From: an uncultured Chloroflexota bacterium
Lineage (GTDB): Bacteria; Chloroflexota; Limnocylindria; Limnocylindrales; CSP1-4
Direction of reading: 5' to 3'
DNA length: 13,408 nt
Assembly (NCBI GenBank): GCA_903930745.1
Contig: CAIYZX010000037.1
Span: 1 to 13,408, forward strand
Shown here: positions 1 through 7,254 of the stretch, one piece after another
Layout of the letters: each line of letters starts with the position of its first letter
Position numbering within the stretch: position 1 is the first letter of the stretch
Program-made: the position numbers and the translations under genes
Notes under the pieces: model-generated
Told to the model about the DNA's origin: nothing
Databases searched by the model: none
What the model saw: only the letters and a program-made list of their open reading frames with translations

Positions 1-897
1 CTCGCCATGGGCTTCCGCCTCTGGACCTCCACGGTCATCTACTGGATCGCGCCCGCGTTCGCGGTGGGTGTGGTCAACGGCATCGTGGAGGCAACGCTGG
101 GCGTCCGGCTCGCGGACCTGAACGCCGGTGGGATCCGGGCCGGGGTGGACCCGATGCCCATCCTGCGCGAGATCCTCCCCCCATTCCTCCTGTCCATGAC
201 GGTGACGAGCATCCTCGCCGTCATCGCGAAGTGGGTGTACCTCGGCATCGGCGTCTCGGCGCTGCGCGACCGCCCGATGACACCCGGCTGGGTCACCGCG
301 CGCGGCCTCCGCGTGCTGGGATCGGAGCTGCTGACCCTGGTGATCGCCGGCCTGGTGCTGGTGGTCTGGGCGCTGCTGGCCGTGGTGGGCGACCTCATGG
401 GGATCGTCACCGGTGGGGTGCTGGCGACCGGCCTCGGCATCTACCTCACCGTCCGCACGATCTTCTGGGGCGTGGCGATCTTCGACGGCGCCGGGGTCAT
501 CGACGGCCTGGCGTACGCGTGGCGCCTCTCGAGGCGCGACATCGGCCGGCTGCTGGGCTGGGGCGTGGGCGTGACGGCCGTGGGCTTCCTGCCGAACCTG
601 ACCATCAACATGACCGTTGGGTGGATGGACGAGTCCAACCCGTTCCGAGGCGCCGTGCAGGGGACGGCGTCCCAGGCGTTCGCGGCGTTCGCGATGTGCG
701 TCCTGGTGGTGCTCTACGAGTCGGAGCGGTGGCGGGCCGGCCTCACGCAGGCCGCGGCTCCGGGAACGCCGGGCGGGCCCGGTTCGCCGATGCCGATGCC
801 GATGCCGAGCACGAGCCCGGTGCCGACGCCGGAGCCCGAGCCGTACGACCCGAACGGCCCCACGCCCCCGCCGCCTCCCCCGTCCCCCTTCGGCTGA
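1..897 (+). CDS. Multi-pass membrane protein with proline-rich C-terminal tail (5' end probably outside window)
   Basis: I do not recognise a specific family. The frame is open to the left edge. The first in-window ATG is at 7, but the text following it (GFRLWTS) looks internal, so the true start is probably upstream. Numbering from that ATG, hydrophobic segments lie near residues 9-27, 55-78, 107-128, 132-158, 185-205 and 222-238, giving about six membrane spans. Short loops carry Arg and Asp, such as RLSRRDIGRLL near 173. Residues from about 250 to 296 form a cytoplasmic or external low-complexity tail rich in Pro, with a Pro-Met repeat and a run of six prolines. It ends 22 bp from the stop of the convergent sirtuin gene with no obvious terminator hairpin between. 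Membrane location is well supported by composition; function is unknown. Confidence 0.75.
   Translation, partial: LAMGFRLWTSTVIYWIAPAFAVGVVNGIVEATLGVRLADLNAGGIRAGVDPMPILREILPPFLLSMTVTSILAVIAKWVYLGIGVSALRDRPMTPGWVTARGLRVLGSELLTLVIAGLVLVVWALLAVVGDLMGIVTGGVLATGLGIYLTVRTIFWGVAIFDGAGVIDGLAYAWRLSRRDIGRLLGWGVGVTAVGFLPNLTINMTVGWMDESNPFRGAVQGTASQAFAAFAMCVLVVLYESERWRAGLTQAAAPGTPGGPGSPMPMPMPSTSPVPTPEPEPYDPNGPTPPPPPPSPFG
787..804 (+). repeat. Hexamer microsatellite (CCGATG)x3 within the membrane-protein gene
   Basis: Three perfect tandem copies of CCGATG encode the Pro-Met-Pro-Met-Pro-Met part of the C-terminal tail. The same hexamer is repeated in the 3' end of trpG, in another frame. Unit length is a multiple of three, so copy change would not shift the frame. 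Confidence 0.8.
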
Positions 898-919
898 GCC
901 GCACCCACCGACGGACGCG

Positions 920-1693
920 TCAGGCGCTGGGCTTGAAGGCCTCAACGAGCGCCGGGAGGACCACCGTGGCCGGGCCGCGGAGGTGGCGATCGAAGGCGCC
1001 GCGGTTCGCGGGAACCCCGGGGTCCGCCAGCCAGGTCTCGGCTCCCGCGTCGGCGGCGCGCGAGACGTAGGACGAGGCCGGCCAGACGTTGCCGGACGTG
1101 CCGGCGGCCAGGAAGACCAGCCGCTCCTTCGCCAGGCGGGCGAGGTAGATGTGCTCGCGGACCGCGAAGTCCCCGTGGTACGGGATCGCCTCGCCGAACC
1201 AGACGATGTCCGGCCGCAGCAGCGCGCCGCAGTTGGGACACATGGGGAGGGGCGGCTCCACCGGGTGCGAGTGGTCGTCGAACGGGACGAGGTCACACGA
1301 CGAGCACCGCGTCCGCCACAGCGACCCGTGCAGCTCAACGTACCGCCGGCTGCCCGCCCGGCCGTGGAGCCCGTCCACGTTCTGGGTCACCAGCAGGAAG
1401 CGCTCGCCCAGGCGCCGCTCCAGCTCCGCGAGGGCGAGGTGGCCCGCGTTCGGCTCCACCTTCGCAGCCCCGGCACGCCGCTCCCCGTAGAAGCGCCAGA
1501 CCAGCTCCGGGTCACGGCGGAACCCGTCCGGGCTCGCCACGTCCTCGATGTGGTGGTTCTCCCAGAGGCCATCGGACGCCCGGAACGTGGGCAGCCCGGA
1601 CTCCGCGGACACGCCGGCCCCGGTGAGCACCAGGAGCCACGTCTTGTCGTCCAGGGCCCGCGGCAGGTCCGCGGGATCGAAGGTCTGCGTCAT
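920..1693 (-). CDS. NAD-dependent protein deacylase, SIR2 (sirtuin) family, CobB-like
   Basis: This 257-residue protein has the full sirtuin core. It removes acyl groups from lysines using NAD+, giving nicotinamide and O-acyl-ADP-ribose. Visible motifs are GAGVSAESG (25-33) and TQNVDGLH (103-110) for NAD binding, catalytic His122 in ELHGS, a zinc site of Cys130/Cys133 and Cys152/Cys155, and GTSGNVWPAS (198-207). Tyr69 and Arg72 fit the YxxR pair that in class III sirtuins (SIRT5, CobB) reads succinyl/malonyl-lysine, so desuccinylase activity is likely; this is family knowledge, not proof. The ATG at 1693 is preceded by GAGGGG with a rather long 12-nt gap. The gene starts 59 bp after trpA on the same strand with no clear promoter or U-rich terminator between, so it is probably the last gene of the trp transcript. 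Cytoplasmic. Confidence 0.93.
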   Translation of the reverse strand: MTQTFDPADLPRALDDKTWLLVLTGAGVSAESGLPTFRASDGLWENHHIEDVASPDGFRRDPELVWRFYGERRAGAAKVEPNAGHLALAELERRLGERFLLVTQNVDGLHGRAGSRRYVELHGSLWRTRCSSCDLVPFDDHSHPVEPPLPMCPNCGALLRPDIVWFGEAIPYHGDFAVREHIYLARLAKERLVFLAAGTSGNVWPASSYVSRAADAGAETWLADPGVPANRGAFDRHLRGPATVVLPALVEAFKPSA

Positions 1694-1752
1694 CGCGTTG
1701 CCAGTCCCCTCACGGCACGAACGGCCAGCACGGCCGGAGCGGCCGGAGCAAG

Positions 1753-2577
1753 TCAGCCGCCCGTCGCGCCCGCCAGCTCCGCCACGAGTGACCGTAGCGC
1801 ATCCACGTCGCGGCCATCCGGCCCCATCGCGTCCACGAGCGCAGACGCCACGATCACGCCATCGGCACCCGCCCGGGCGATCGCCCGCACGTGGTCCGGG
1901 CGCGAGACGCCGAAGCCAACCGCCACCGGGACCGGCGACACGGCCTTCACGTCCGCCACCAGCTGCGCCACCGATGCCGGCAGCTCCGTCCGGGCCCCGG
2001 TCACGCCCACCAGCGAGACGCAGTAGAGGAACCCGCCGCTCCGTCCGGCCACGTGGGCCCGCCGAGCGTCAGAGGACGTGGGTGCCACGAGGTAGATCAC
2101 GGCGATCCCGGCCTCGGCCGCCACCGCCTCGAAGGGCGCTCCCTCGTCCGGCGTCAGGTCCGCAACGATCACGCCCGCCACGCCGGCCTGCGCCAGCGCG
2201 ATGGCCCGCTCCCGCCCGTCGCCCCCGCCGATGAGCTGGTTCGCGTAGCCCATCGCCACAACGGGGACTGCCGGCCGGGCCGCCGCGATCCGCCGGACCA
2301 GGGCCAGCGAGCCCTCCAGCGTGGCACCGGCGGCCAGCGCGCCCTGCGAGGCCCGCTGCAGCGTGGCGCCATCCGCGAGGGGATCGCTGTACGGGAGGCC
2401 AACCTCGAGGAGATCTGCGCCCGCATCGATGGCCGCGGTGGCCGCCGCGAACGAGCCCTCCGCGTCCGGATAGCCCGCCACCACGTACGGGATGAGGGCT
2501 GCCCGGCCGGCGGCGCGGGCACGGGCGAAGGCCTCGCGGATCCTGGCGGCTCCCCTGGTCTGATCGGTCGCGCTCAC
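1753..2577 (-). CDS. trpA: Tryptophan synthase alpha subunit
   Basis: TrpA is a TIM barrel that cleaves indole-3-glycerol phosphate to glyceraldehyde-3-phosphate and indole; indole passes through a tunnel to TrpB. At 274 residues it is of normal length. The acid pair is present at the family spacing: Glu58 in LLEVGLPYSDP and Asp69 in PLADG, matching E. coli Glu49 and Asp60. The loop-6 motif GVTGAR and the phosphate-binding VGFGVS are intact. Translation starts at a GTG that overlaps the TGA of the upstream fusion gene (GTGA), so the gene is probably translated by coupled re-initiation. Its partner TrpB is the C-terminal domain of that upstream protein, so the usual alpha-beta complex must form on a much larger beta chain. 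Last biosynthetic gene of the operon; stop at 1753-1755. Confidence 0.97.
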   Translation of the reverse strand: MSATDQTRGAARIREAFARARAAGRAALIPYVVAGYPDAEGSFAAATAAIDAGADLLEVGLPYSDPLADGATLQRASQGALAAGATLEGSLALVRRIAAARPAVPVVAMGYANQLIGGGDGRERAIALAQAGVAGVIVADLTPDEGAPFEAVAAEAGIAVIYLVAPTSSDARRAHVAGRSGGFLYCVSLVGVTGARTELPASVAQLVADVKAVSPVPVAVGFGVSRPDHVRAIARAGADGVIVASALVDAMGPDGRDVDALRSLVAELAGATGG

Positions 2578-5438
2578 GCGATCCCCTCCCAGCGCTGCAC
2601 GTCCGCGAACTTCTCCAGGGCCGCCATGTCCTTGTCGCCGCGGCCGGAGAAGCCAACGACCACCACCGCCTCCTCGGGGAGCGGGATGGCCGTCCCCTCC
2701 AGGCCCGCGATCAGCTTGGGCAGCGCCGCCACCGCGTGGGACGTCTCCAGCGCGGGCAGGATCCCCTCCGTGCGGGTGACGCTCTTCATGGCCGCGATGG
2801 CCTCGCGGTCCGTGGCGGTCCCCACCTCCATGCGCCCGGCCTCCGCGAGGGCGGCCAGCTGCGGGCCAACGCCCGGGTAGTCAAGACCGGCGGACGCGGA
2901 GTGGGCCTCCACCACCTGCCCGTCCTGGTCCTGGAGCATCAGGCTCCGCGCGCCGTGGAGGATGCCGGGGGTGCCGCCGGCGATCGCCGCCGCATGACGC
3001 CCCGTGGCCACGCCGTCACCGGCGGCCTCCGAGACGGCCAGGCGGACGTCCGGCTCGCCGATGAACCGCGCCAGCAGGCCGATGGCGTTCGATCCACCGC
3101 CCACGCACGCGAGCGCGAGGTCCGGCAGCCGGCCCTCAACGGCCATCACCTGGGCCGCGGCCTCGTCGCCGATGCGCCGCTGGAAGTCCCGGACGATCGT
3201 GGGGTACGGGTGGGGGCCCATGGCGGAGCCCAGCACGTAGTGCGTGGTCTCCACGTTGGTGACCCAGTCGCGCATCGCCTCGTTGACGGCGTCCTTGAGC
3301 GTGGCCGTGCCGGACGTGACGCTGCGGACCTCCGCGCCAAGCTGGCGCATCCGCAGGACGTTGGGGGCCTGGCGAGCGATGTCCTCCTCGCCCATGAAGA
3401 CGACGCACGGGAGGCCGAGCAGCGCGCACGCGGTGGCGGTGGCCACGCCGTGCTGGCCCGCGCCGGTCTCCGCGATGACCCGGGACTTGCCCAGGCGGCG
3501 GGTCAGGAGCGCCTGGCCCAGCGCGTTGTTGATCTTGTGGGCGCCCGTGTGGGCGAGGTCCTCGCGCTTGAGGTGGAGGCGGATCCGCTGCGGAATGGGC
3601 GGGAGGTTGCCGCGCCCGGTGGCCCGGGCGGCTGCCTGGACCCGGCGAGCCTCCGCCAGCACCGCGTCCGCGAGACGATCCGCGCGGTACAGCGACGTTG
3701 GCCGTCCCGCGAACCTCGCGAGCAGCTCGTCCAGCTCCGCCCAGAAGCGCGGGTCGTGGCGGATCGCGTCGTACGCGGTCTCCAGCTGCTCCAGCGCGCC
3801 AACCAGGGTCTCCGGCACGTACCGGCCGCCGAAGTCCCGCTCCAGGCCCCAGCGCCCTGCGGCGTCCGTGGCGAGGAGGCCCGGGTGGACCGGGGTGGGC
3901 CCGAAGGCGGCATTGGGCCGATGGCGGCGGGCGTCGCGGGCACGCTTGGCGAAGAGGGCGACGCGGAGCGGGTCCTTGCGTGGCCGCTCCCCCTGCATGC
4001 GCGGCTGTTCCGTGCCGGACGCCACATCCACGCCAACCGCCGGGACGGCCAGGACGGCATCCCCAACGGACGCGGGATCCAGGCCGCCGGCGAGGATCAC
4101 GGGGACCTCACGGGCCACCGCGGCCGCGAGGGCGGTGTTCACGCGGATGCCGGTGCCGCCCGGGTGGGGGCCGCCCGCGGCGTCCAGGAGGATCCGCTGG
4201 GCGCCGGCGTCAAGGAACTGGCGGGCGGTGGTGATCACGTCGTCCGCCACGGCGTCCGGGCCCAGGCGAAGGGCCTTCCAGGCCGGGCGGCCAACGGCGG
4301 CGATGGCCGAGGGAGGCTCGTTCCCGTTGAGCTGGACGGCGTCCGGGTCCACCGCGGCCACAACCTGGGCCAGCTCGGCGGCCGGAAGATCCGCGGTGAC
4401 CACCACGATCTGCGGGGCCGGCGCGCCGGCGGCGGCTGACGAGGCCACGCGTGCGAGGCGCGCGAGCTCCACGCCCTCCTCGATGGAGAGCGCCCGGGGC
4501 GTGCCGGGGGCGAAGTTGAGGCCGATGGCCTCCGCGCCCGCGCGCGTGGCCGCGAGGATCCCGGCGGCATCCGTGACGCCGCAGATCTTCACGCGGGGCA
4601 GGCGGGCGGCGCCGGCGGGATCCACCGGGTGGCGGCCGGCGGCCACGAAGGCGCGCGCCGCCGCGGCGGGATCCGCGGACCGCATGAGGGCCTCGCCCAC
4701 GAGCGCCCCGTCAAAGCCGGACGCGCGCCAGCGGGCCACCGTGGCCGTGTCGCGAACGCCGGACTCCGCGATGGCGATCCGGTCGCCCGGGATCAGCTCG
4801 CGCAGGCGGACCGCGTGCTCCGGGTCCACCACCAGGGTCCGCAGGTCGCGGTTGTTGACGCCGACCAGGCGGGCGCCGGACGCGAGGGCGCCATCCAGCT
4901 CGCGCTCGTCGTGGACCTCCACCAGGGGCTCCAAGCCCAGGTCGCGCGCGCGGGCCACCATGGCGGCGAGCTCCGCGGGTCCATGCAGGACGGCGAGCAG
5001 CAGCACGAGGTCCGCCCCGGCGCCGCGGACCAGGTCCAGCTGGCGCGGGTCCACCACGAACTCCTTGGCCAGCACCGGGACGGGCACCGCGGCCCGGACG
5101 GCACGGAGATCGTCCACGGAGCCACCGAACCAGTGGGGCTCGCACAGGACGGAGATGGCGGTGGCGCCACCGGCGACGTAGGCACGGGCGCGCGCGATGG
5201 CGTCGTCACCCGCGGCAATGGCCCCGGCGGACGGCGAGGAGCGCTTGACCTCCGCGATCAGGTGGAGCCCGGGGGCGGCGAAGGCCTCCGCCACGGGACG
5301 CGGGCGCGGGGCGGCGGCCACGGCACGGGCCAGCCCATCGGCACCCAGCGAGTCAAGGACGGGGACCATGTCCGCGAGGCGGCGCGCGGCGATCTCCGCC
5401 ACGACGCCCGCGGCCGGGCGCAGATCCGCACCGGTCAC
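2574..5438 (-). CDS. trpCFB: Trifunctional TrpC-TrpF-TrpB fusion (indole-glycerol-phosphate synthase / phosphoribosylanthranilate isomerase / tryptophan synthase beta)
   Basis: One uninterrupted 954-codon frame holds three enzymes. TrpC, about residues 1-268: Glu63 and Lys65 in EVKRSSPS, Lys125 in LAKEF, Glu174 in VEVH, Asn195 in GVNNRDL and Ser226 in ESG, matching the known IGPS active-site set. TrpF, about 281-503: catalytic Cys286 in VKICG and Asp419 in ILLDA, phosphate-loop GGTG (427-430), and GVDVASG near 469-475. The usual QLHG reads QLNG (369-372). TrpB, about 525-954: DFGGRYVPETL (535-545), PLP Lys635 in AHKINNA, Glu657 in AETGAGQHG, GGGSNAIG (780-787), HSASAGLDYPG (846-856), near-normal length. 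A charged linker of about 20 residues separates TrpF from TrpB. The GTG start overlaps the trpD stop (GTGA), and the stop overlaps trpA. All three sets of active-site residues are intact, so it should catalyse ring isomerisation, indole closure and the serine condensation in one chain. Cytoplasmic. Confidence 0.96.
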   Translation of the reverse strand: MTGADLRPAAGVVAEIAARRLADMVPVLDSLGADGLARAVAAAPRPRPVAEAFAAPGLHLIAEVKRSSPSAGAIAAGDDAIARARAYVAGGATAISVLCEPHWFGGSVDDLRAVRAAVPVPVLAKEFVVDPRQLDLVRGAGADLVLLLAVLHGPAELAAMVARARDLGLEPLVEVHDERELDGALASGARLVGVNNRDLRTLVVDPEHAVRLRELIPGDRIAIAESGVRDTATVARWRASGFDGALVGEALMRSADPAAAARAFVAAGRHPVDPAGAARLPRVKICGVTDAAGILAATRAGAEAIGLNFAPGTPRALSIEEGVELARLARVASSAAAGAPAPQIVVVTADLPAAELAQVVAAVDPDAVQLNGNEPPSAIAAVGRPAWKALRLGPDAVADDVITTARQFLDAGAQRILLDAAGGPHPGGTGIRVNTALAAAVAREVPVILAGGLDPASVGDAVLAVPAVGVDVASGTEQPRMQGERPRKDPLRVALFAKRARDARRHRPNAAFGPTPVHPGLLATDAAGRWGLERDFGGRYVPETLVGALEQLETAYDAIRHDPRFWAELDELLARFAGRPTSLYRADRLADAVLAEARRVQAAARATGRGNLPPIPQRIRLHLKREDLAHTGAHKINNALGQALLTRRLGKSRVIAETGAGQHGVATATACALLGLPCVVFMGEEDIARQAPNVLRMRQLGAEVRSVTSGTATLKDAVNEAMRDWVTNVETTHYVLGSAMGPHPYPTIVRDFQRRIGDEAAAQVMAVEGRLPDLALACVGGGSNAIGLLARFIGEPDVRLAVSEAAGDGVATGRHAAAIAGGTPGILHGARSLMLQDQDGQVVEAHSASAGLDYPGVGPQLAALAEAGRMEVGTATDREAIAAMKSVTRTEGILPALETSHAVAALPKLIAGLEGTAIPLPEEAVVVVGFSGRGDKDMAALEKFADVQRWEGIA

Positions 5439-6508
5439 AGGGCGGTCCCCTTCTCGGCGGCGGCAGCCGCATCGGCCTCGGCCTTCGCAGCCTCCGCGGC
5501 CTTGCGATCCGCCCGCAGGTTGCCCAGCAGCTCCTCCGCCATGCCGGCGTCGATCGCCAGGGCGGCCCGGTCCAGGCCCTCCTCCATCCGCTCCACGACG
5601 CCCGCAACGAGCAGCGCCGCCGCGGCGTTGAGCAGCACCACGTCCCGGCGGATGGACATCTCGCCGCGGAGGACGTCCTCCACCATCTTGGCGTTCTCGG
5701 TCGCGGTCCCGCCGGCCAGCTTGTGCGTGGGTGTCCGCTTGAAGCCAAGCTTGGTGGACTTGATCTCGTGGCGCTCCACGCCGGACGCGTCCACCACGTA
5801 GAGGACGCCGGAGTCGTCGAGCGGCAGCTCGTCCACGCCGTCGCCGTGGATCACGAACGTGCGATCCGTGCCCAGACGGTGCGCCACCTCCGCGATCTTG
5901 GGGGCCACCTCCGTGACGCCCACGCCGATGAGCGCACGCCGCGCCCCCGCCGGGTTGGTGAGCGGGCCCAGCAGGTTGAACGCGGTCCGGACGCCCATCT
6001 CACGACGGGTGGGGCCGGCGTGGCGCATGGCCGGGTGGAAGGTCTGGGCGAACAGGAAGGCGAAGCTGTGGTCGCGCAGGGAGGCGGCGGCCGATGCCGC
6101 GTCATGGTCGATGCGCACGCCCAGCGCGTCCAGCACGTCCGCCGCGCCGGACTTGGACGTGAACGCGCGGTTGCCGTGCTTGGCCACCGGCACGCCCAGG
6201 GACGCGACCACGAGAGCCGCGGTGGTGGAGATGTTGAACGTGCCCGCGCCATCGCCGCCGGTCCCCACCACGTCCACCGCGTTGGGCGGCGCCTCCACGC
6301 GCGTGACCCGCTCGCGCATCGCGGACGCGAAGCCCGCCAGCTCGTCCACGGTCTCGCCGCGCATCCGGAGGCCCATGAGCAGGGCGGCCAGCTGCGAGGG
6401 CGTGGCCTCGCCGTCCATGACGGCACCCATCGCGAGGCGCGCCTCGTCCTGGGAGAGGGACCTGCCCTCCACGATCGCGGCGACGGCCGCGCGAACCAGC
6501 TCGCTCAT
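5435..6508 (-). CDS. trpD: Anthranilate phosphoribosyltransferase
   Basis: TrpD joins anthranilate to PRPP, giving N-(5'-phosphoribosyl)anthranilate, the substrate of the TrpF domain encoded next. The 357-residue protein has the family motifs: GTGGDG (82-87) and NIST (92-95) for the PRPP diphosphate, KHGNR (110-114), SKSG (118-121), and the Mg-binding Asp226-Glu227 pair in GDGVDELPL. The core ends near residue 335. It is followed by a roughly 20-residue Ala/Lys/Glu-rich tail, longer than usual and probably helical or disordered. The ATG overlaps the trpG stop as ATGA, and the stop overlaps the GTG of the fusion gene. TrpD is not fused to TrpG here, unlike in E. coli. Confidence 0.97.
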   Translation of the reverse strand: MSELVRAAVAAIVEGRSLSQDEARLAMGAVMDGEATPSQLAALLMGLRMRGETVDELAGFASAMRERVTRVEAPPNAVDVVGTGGDGAGTFNISTTAALVVASLGVPVAKHGNRAFTSKSGAADVLDALGVRIDHDAASAAASLRDHSFAFLFAQTFHPAMRHAGPTRREMGVRTAFNLLGPLTNPAGARRALIGVGVTEVAPKIAEVAHRLGTDRTFVIHGDGVDELPLDDSGVLYVVDASGVERHEIKSTKLGFKRTPTHKLAGGTATENAKMVEDVLRGEMSIRRDVVLLNAAAALLVAGVVERMEEGLDRAALAIDAGMAEELLGNLRADRKAAEAAKAEADAAAAAEKGTAL

Positions 6509-7254
6509 CGGGCGGCCTCCTGCTTCGGCTGCGCGGCAGCTCCCCCGACTCCACCGGCCCCGGCGCCCGCGGCGCCATCGGCCGCATCGGCATCGGCATC
6601 GGCCCCCAGGCCCCGCGTGGCGAACGAGCCGGACACTGCGTCCAGCCGCGACGCCTCCCCCTCCCCGGCAAGCCGGAGGAAGTTCGCAAGGAGGTGCGGG
6701 CCCTCCGGCGTCAGCACGGACTCCGGGTGGTACTGGACGCCCTCCATGGGGAGCGTGCGGTGGCGCAGGCCCATGACCACGCCGTCCTCCTCGGTCCGCG
6801 CGGTGACGTACAGGTCGTCTGGCAGCGTGGCCGGGTCAACGCACAGCGAGTGGTACCGGGCGGCATCGAAGCCCTGGCTCATCCCGGCCAGCAGCCCCTC
6901 GCCGTCATGGGTCACGGGCGAGGACTCGCCGTGGACCAGCGTGGGGGCGCGCACGATGGCGGCCCCGAAGGCCGCACCCATGGACTGCATGCCCAGGCAC
7001 ACGCCCAGGAGCGGGATCCGCCGGCGGGCGGCGATCCGGATCGCCTCCACCGAGACGCCCGCCGTGTCCGGGTCACCGGGCCCTGGCGAGATCACGATGC
7101 CGCGCAGGTCCTGCGCCGGGTCGTCGGCCATCGCCTCGATCCCGGCCGCGGTGATCTTGTCATTGCGGATCACGCGCACGTCCGCGCCCGCCGCCTGGAG
7201 CGCCTGCACCAGGTTGAACGTGAACGAGTCGTAGTTGTCGATCATCAGGATCAC
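6505..7254 (-). CDS. trpG: Anthranilate synthase glutamine amidotransferase subunit
   Basis: TrpG hydrolyses glutamine and passes ammonia to TrpE. The class I amidotransferase triad is visible: Cys86 in GVCLGMQ, His176 and Glu178 in YHPES. The N-terminal IDNYDSF (5-11) and oxyanion-region SPGPGDP (56-62) are typical. The GTG start at 7254 overlaps the trpE stop (GTGA); an ATG three codons in (MIDNYD) is an alternative start. The catalytic core ends near residue 200. The last 50 residues or so are a low-complexity Ala/Gly/Asp tail containing an Ala-Asp repeat from a hexamer microsatellite, which is absent from ordinary TrpG (about 190-195 residues). Because the pathway has no separate PabA in this window, a dual role with aminodeoxychorismate synthase cannot be excluded. 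Confidence 0.96.
   Translation of the reverse strand: MILMIDNYDSFTFNLVQALQAAGADVRVIRNDKITAAGIEAMADDPAQDLRGIVISPGPGDPDTAGVSVEAIRIAARRRIPLLGVCLGMQSMGAAFGAAIVRAPTLVHGESSPVTHDGEGLLAGMSQGFDAARYHSLCVDPATLPDDLYVTARTEEDGVVMGLRHRTLPMEGVQYHPESVLTPEGPHLLANFLRLAGEGEASRLDAVSGSFATRGLGADADADAADGAAGAGAGGVGGAAAQPKQEAAR
6585..6602 (-). repeat. Hexamer microsatellite (CCGATG)x3 in the 3' end of trpG
   Basis: Three tandem copies of CCGATG on the minus strand, with a further single copy at 6576-6581, encode the Ala-Asp repeat in the TrpG tail. The same unit occurs at 787-804, there read as Pro-Met. Confidence 0.75.

Noticed and set aside
1722..1736. Hairpin CGGCC-GTGCT-GGCCG between trpA and the sirtuin gene as a terminator
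   Set aside because: Only 5 bp and no U-run follows; GC-rich short inverted repeats are expected by chance at this base composition.
3244..5181. Long plus-strand open frame opposite the trp fusion gene (645 codons), and similar ones opposite trpE, trpD and the kinase
   Set aside because: High-GC codon use leaves antisense frames open; the translations are Arg/Ala/Pro/Ser-rich with no recognisable domain, while the minus strand encodes conserved enzymes.
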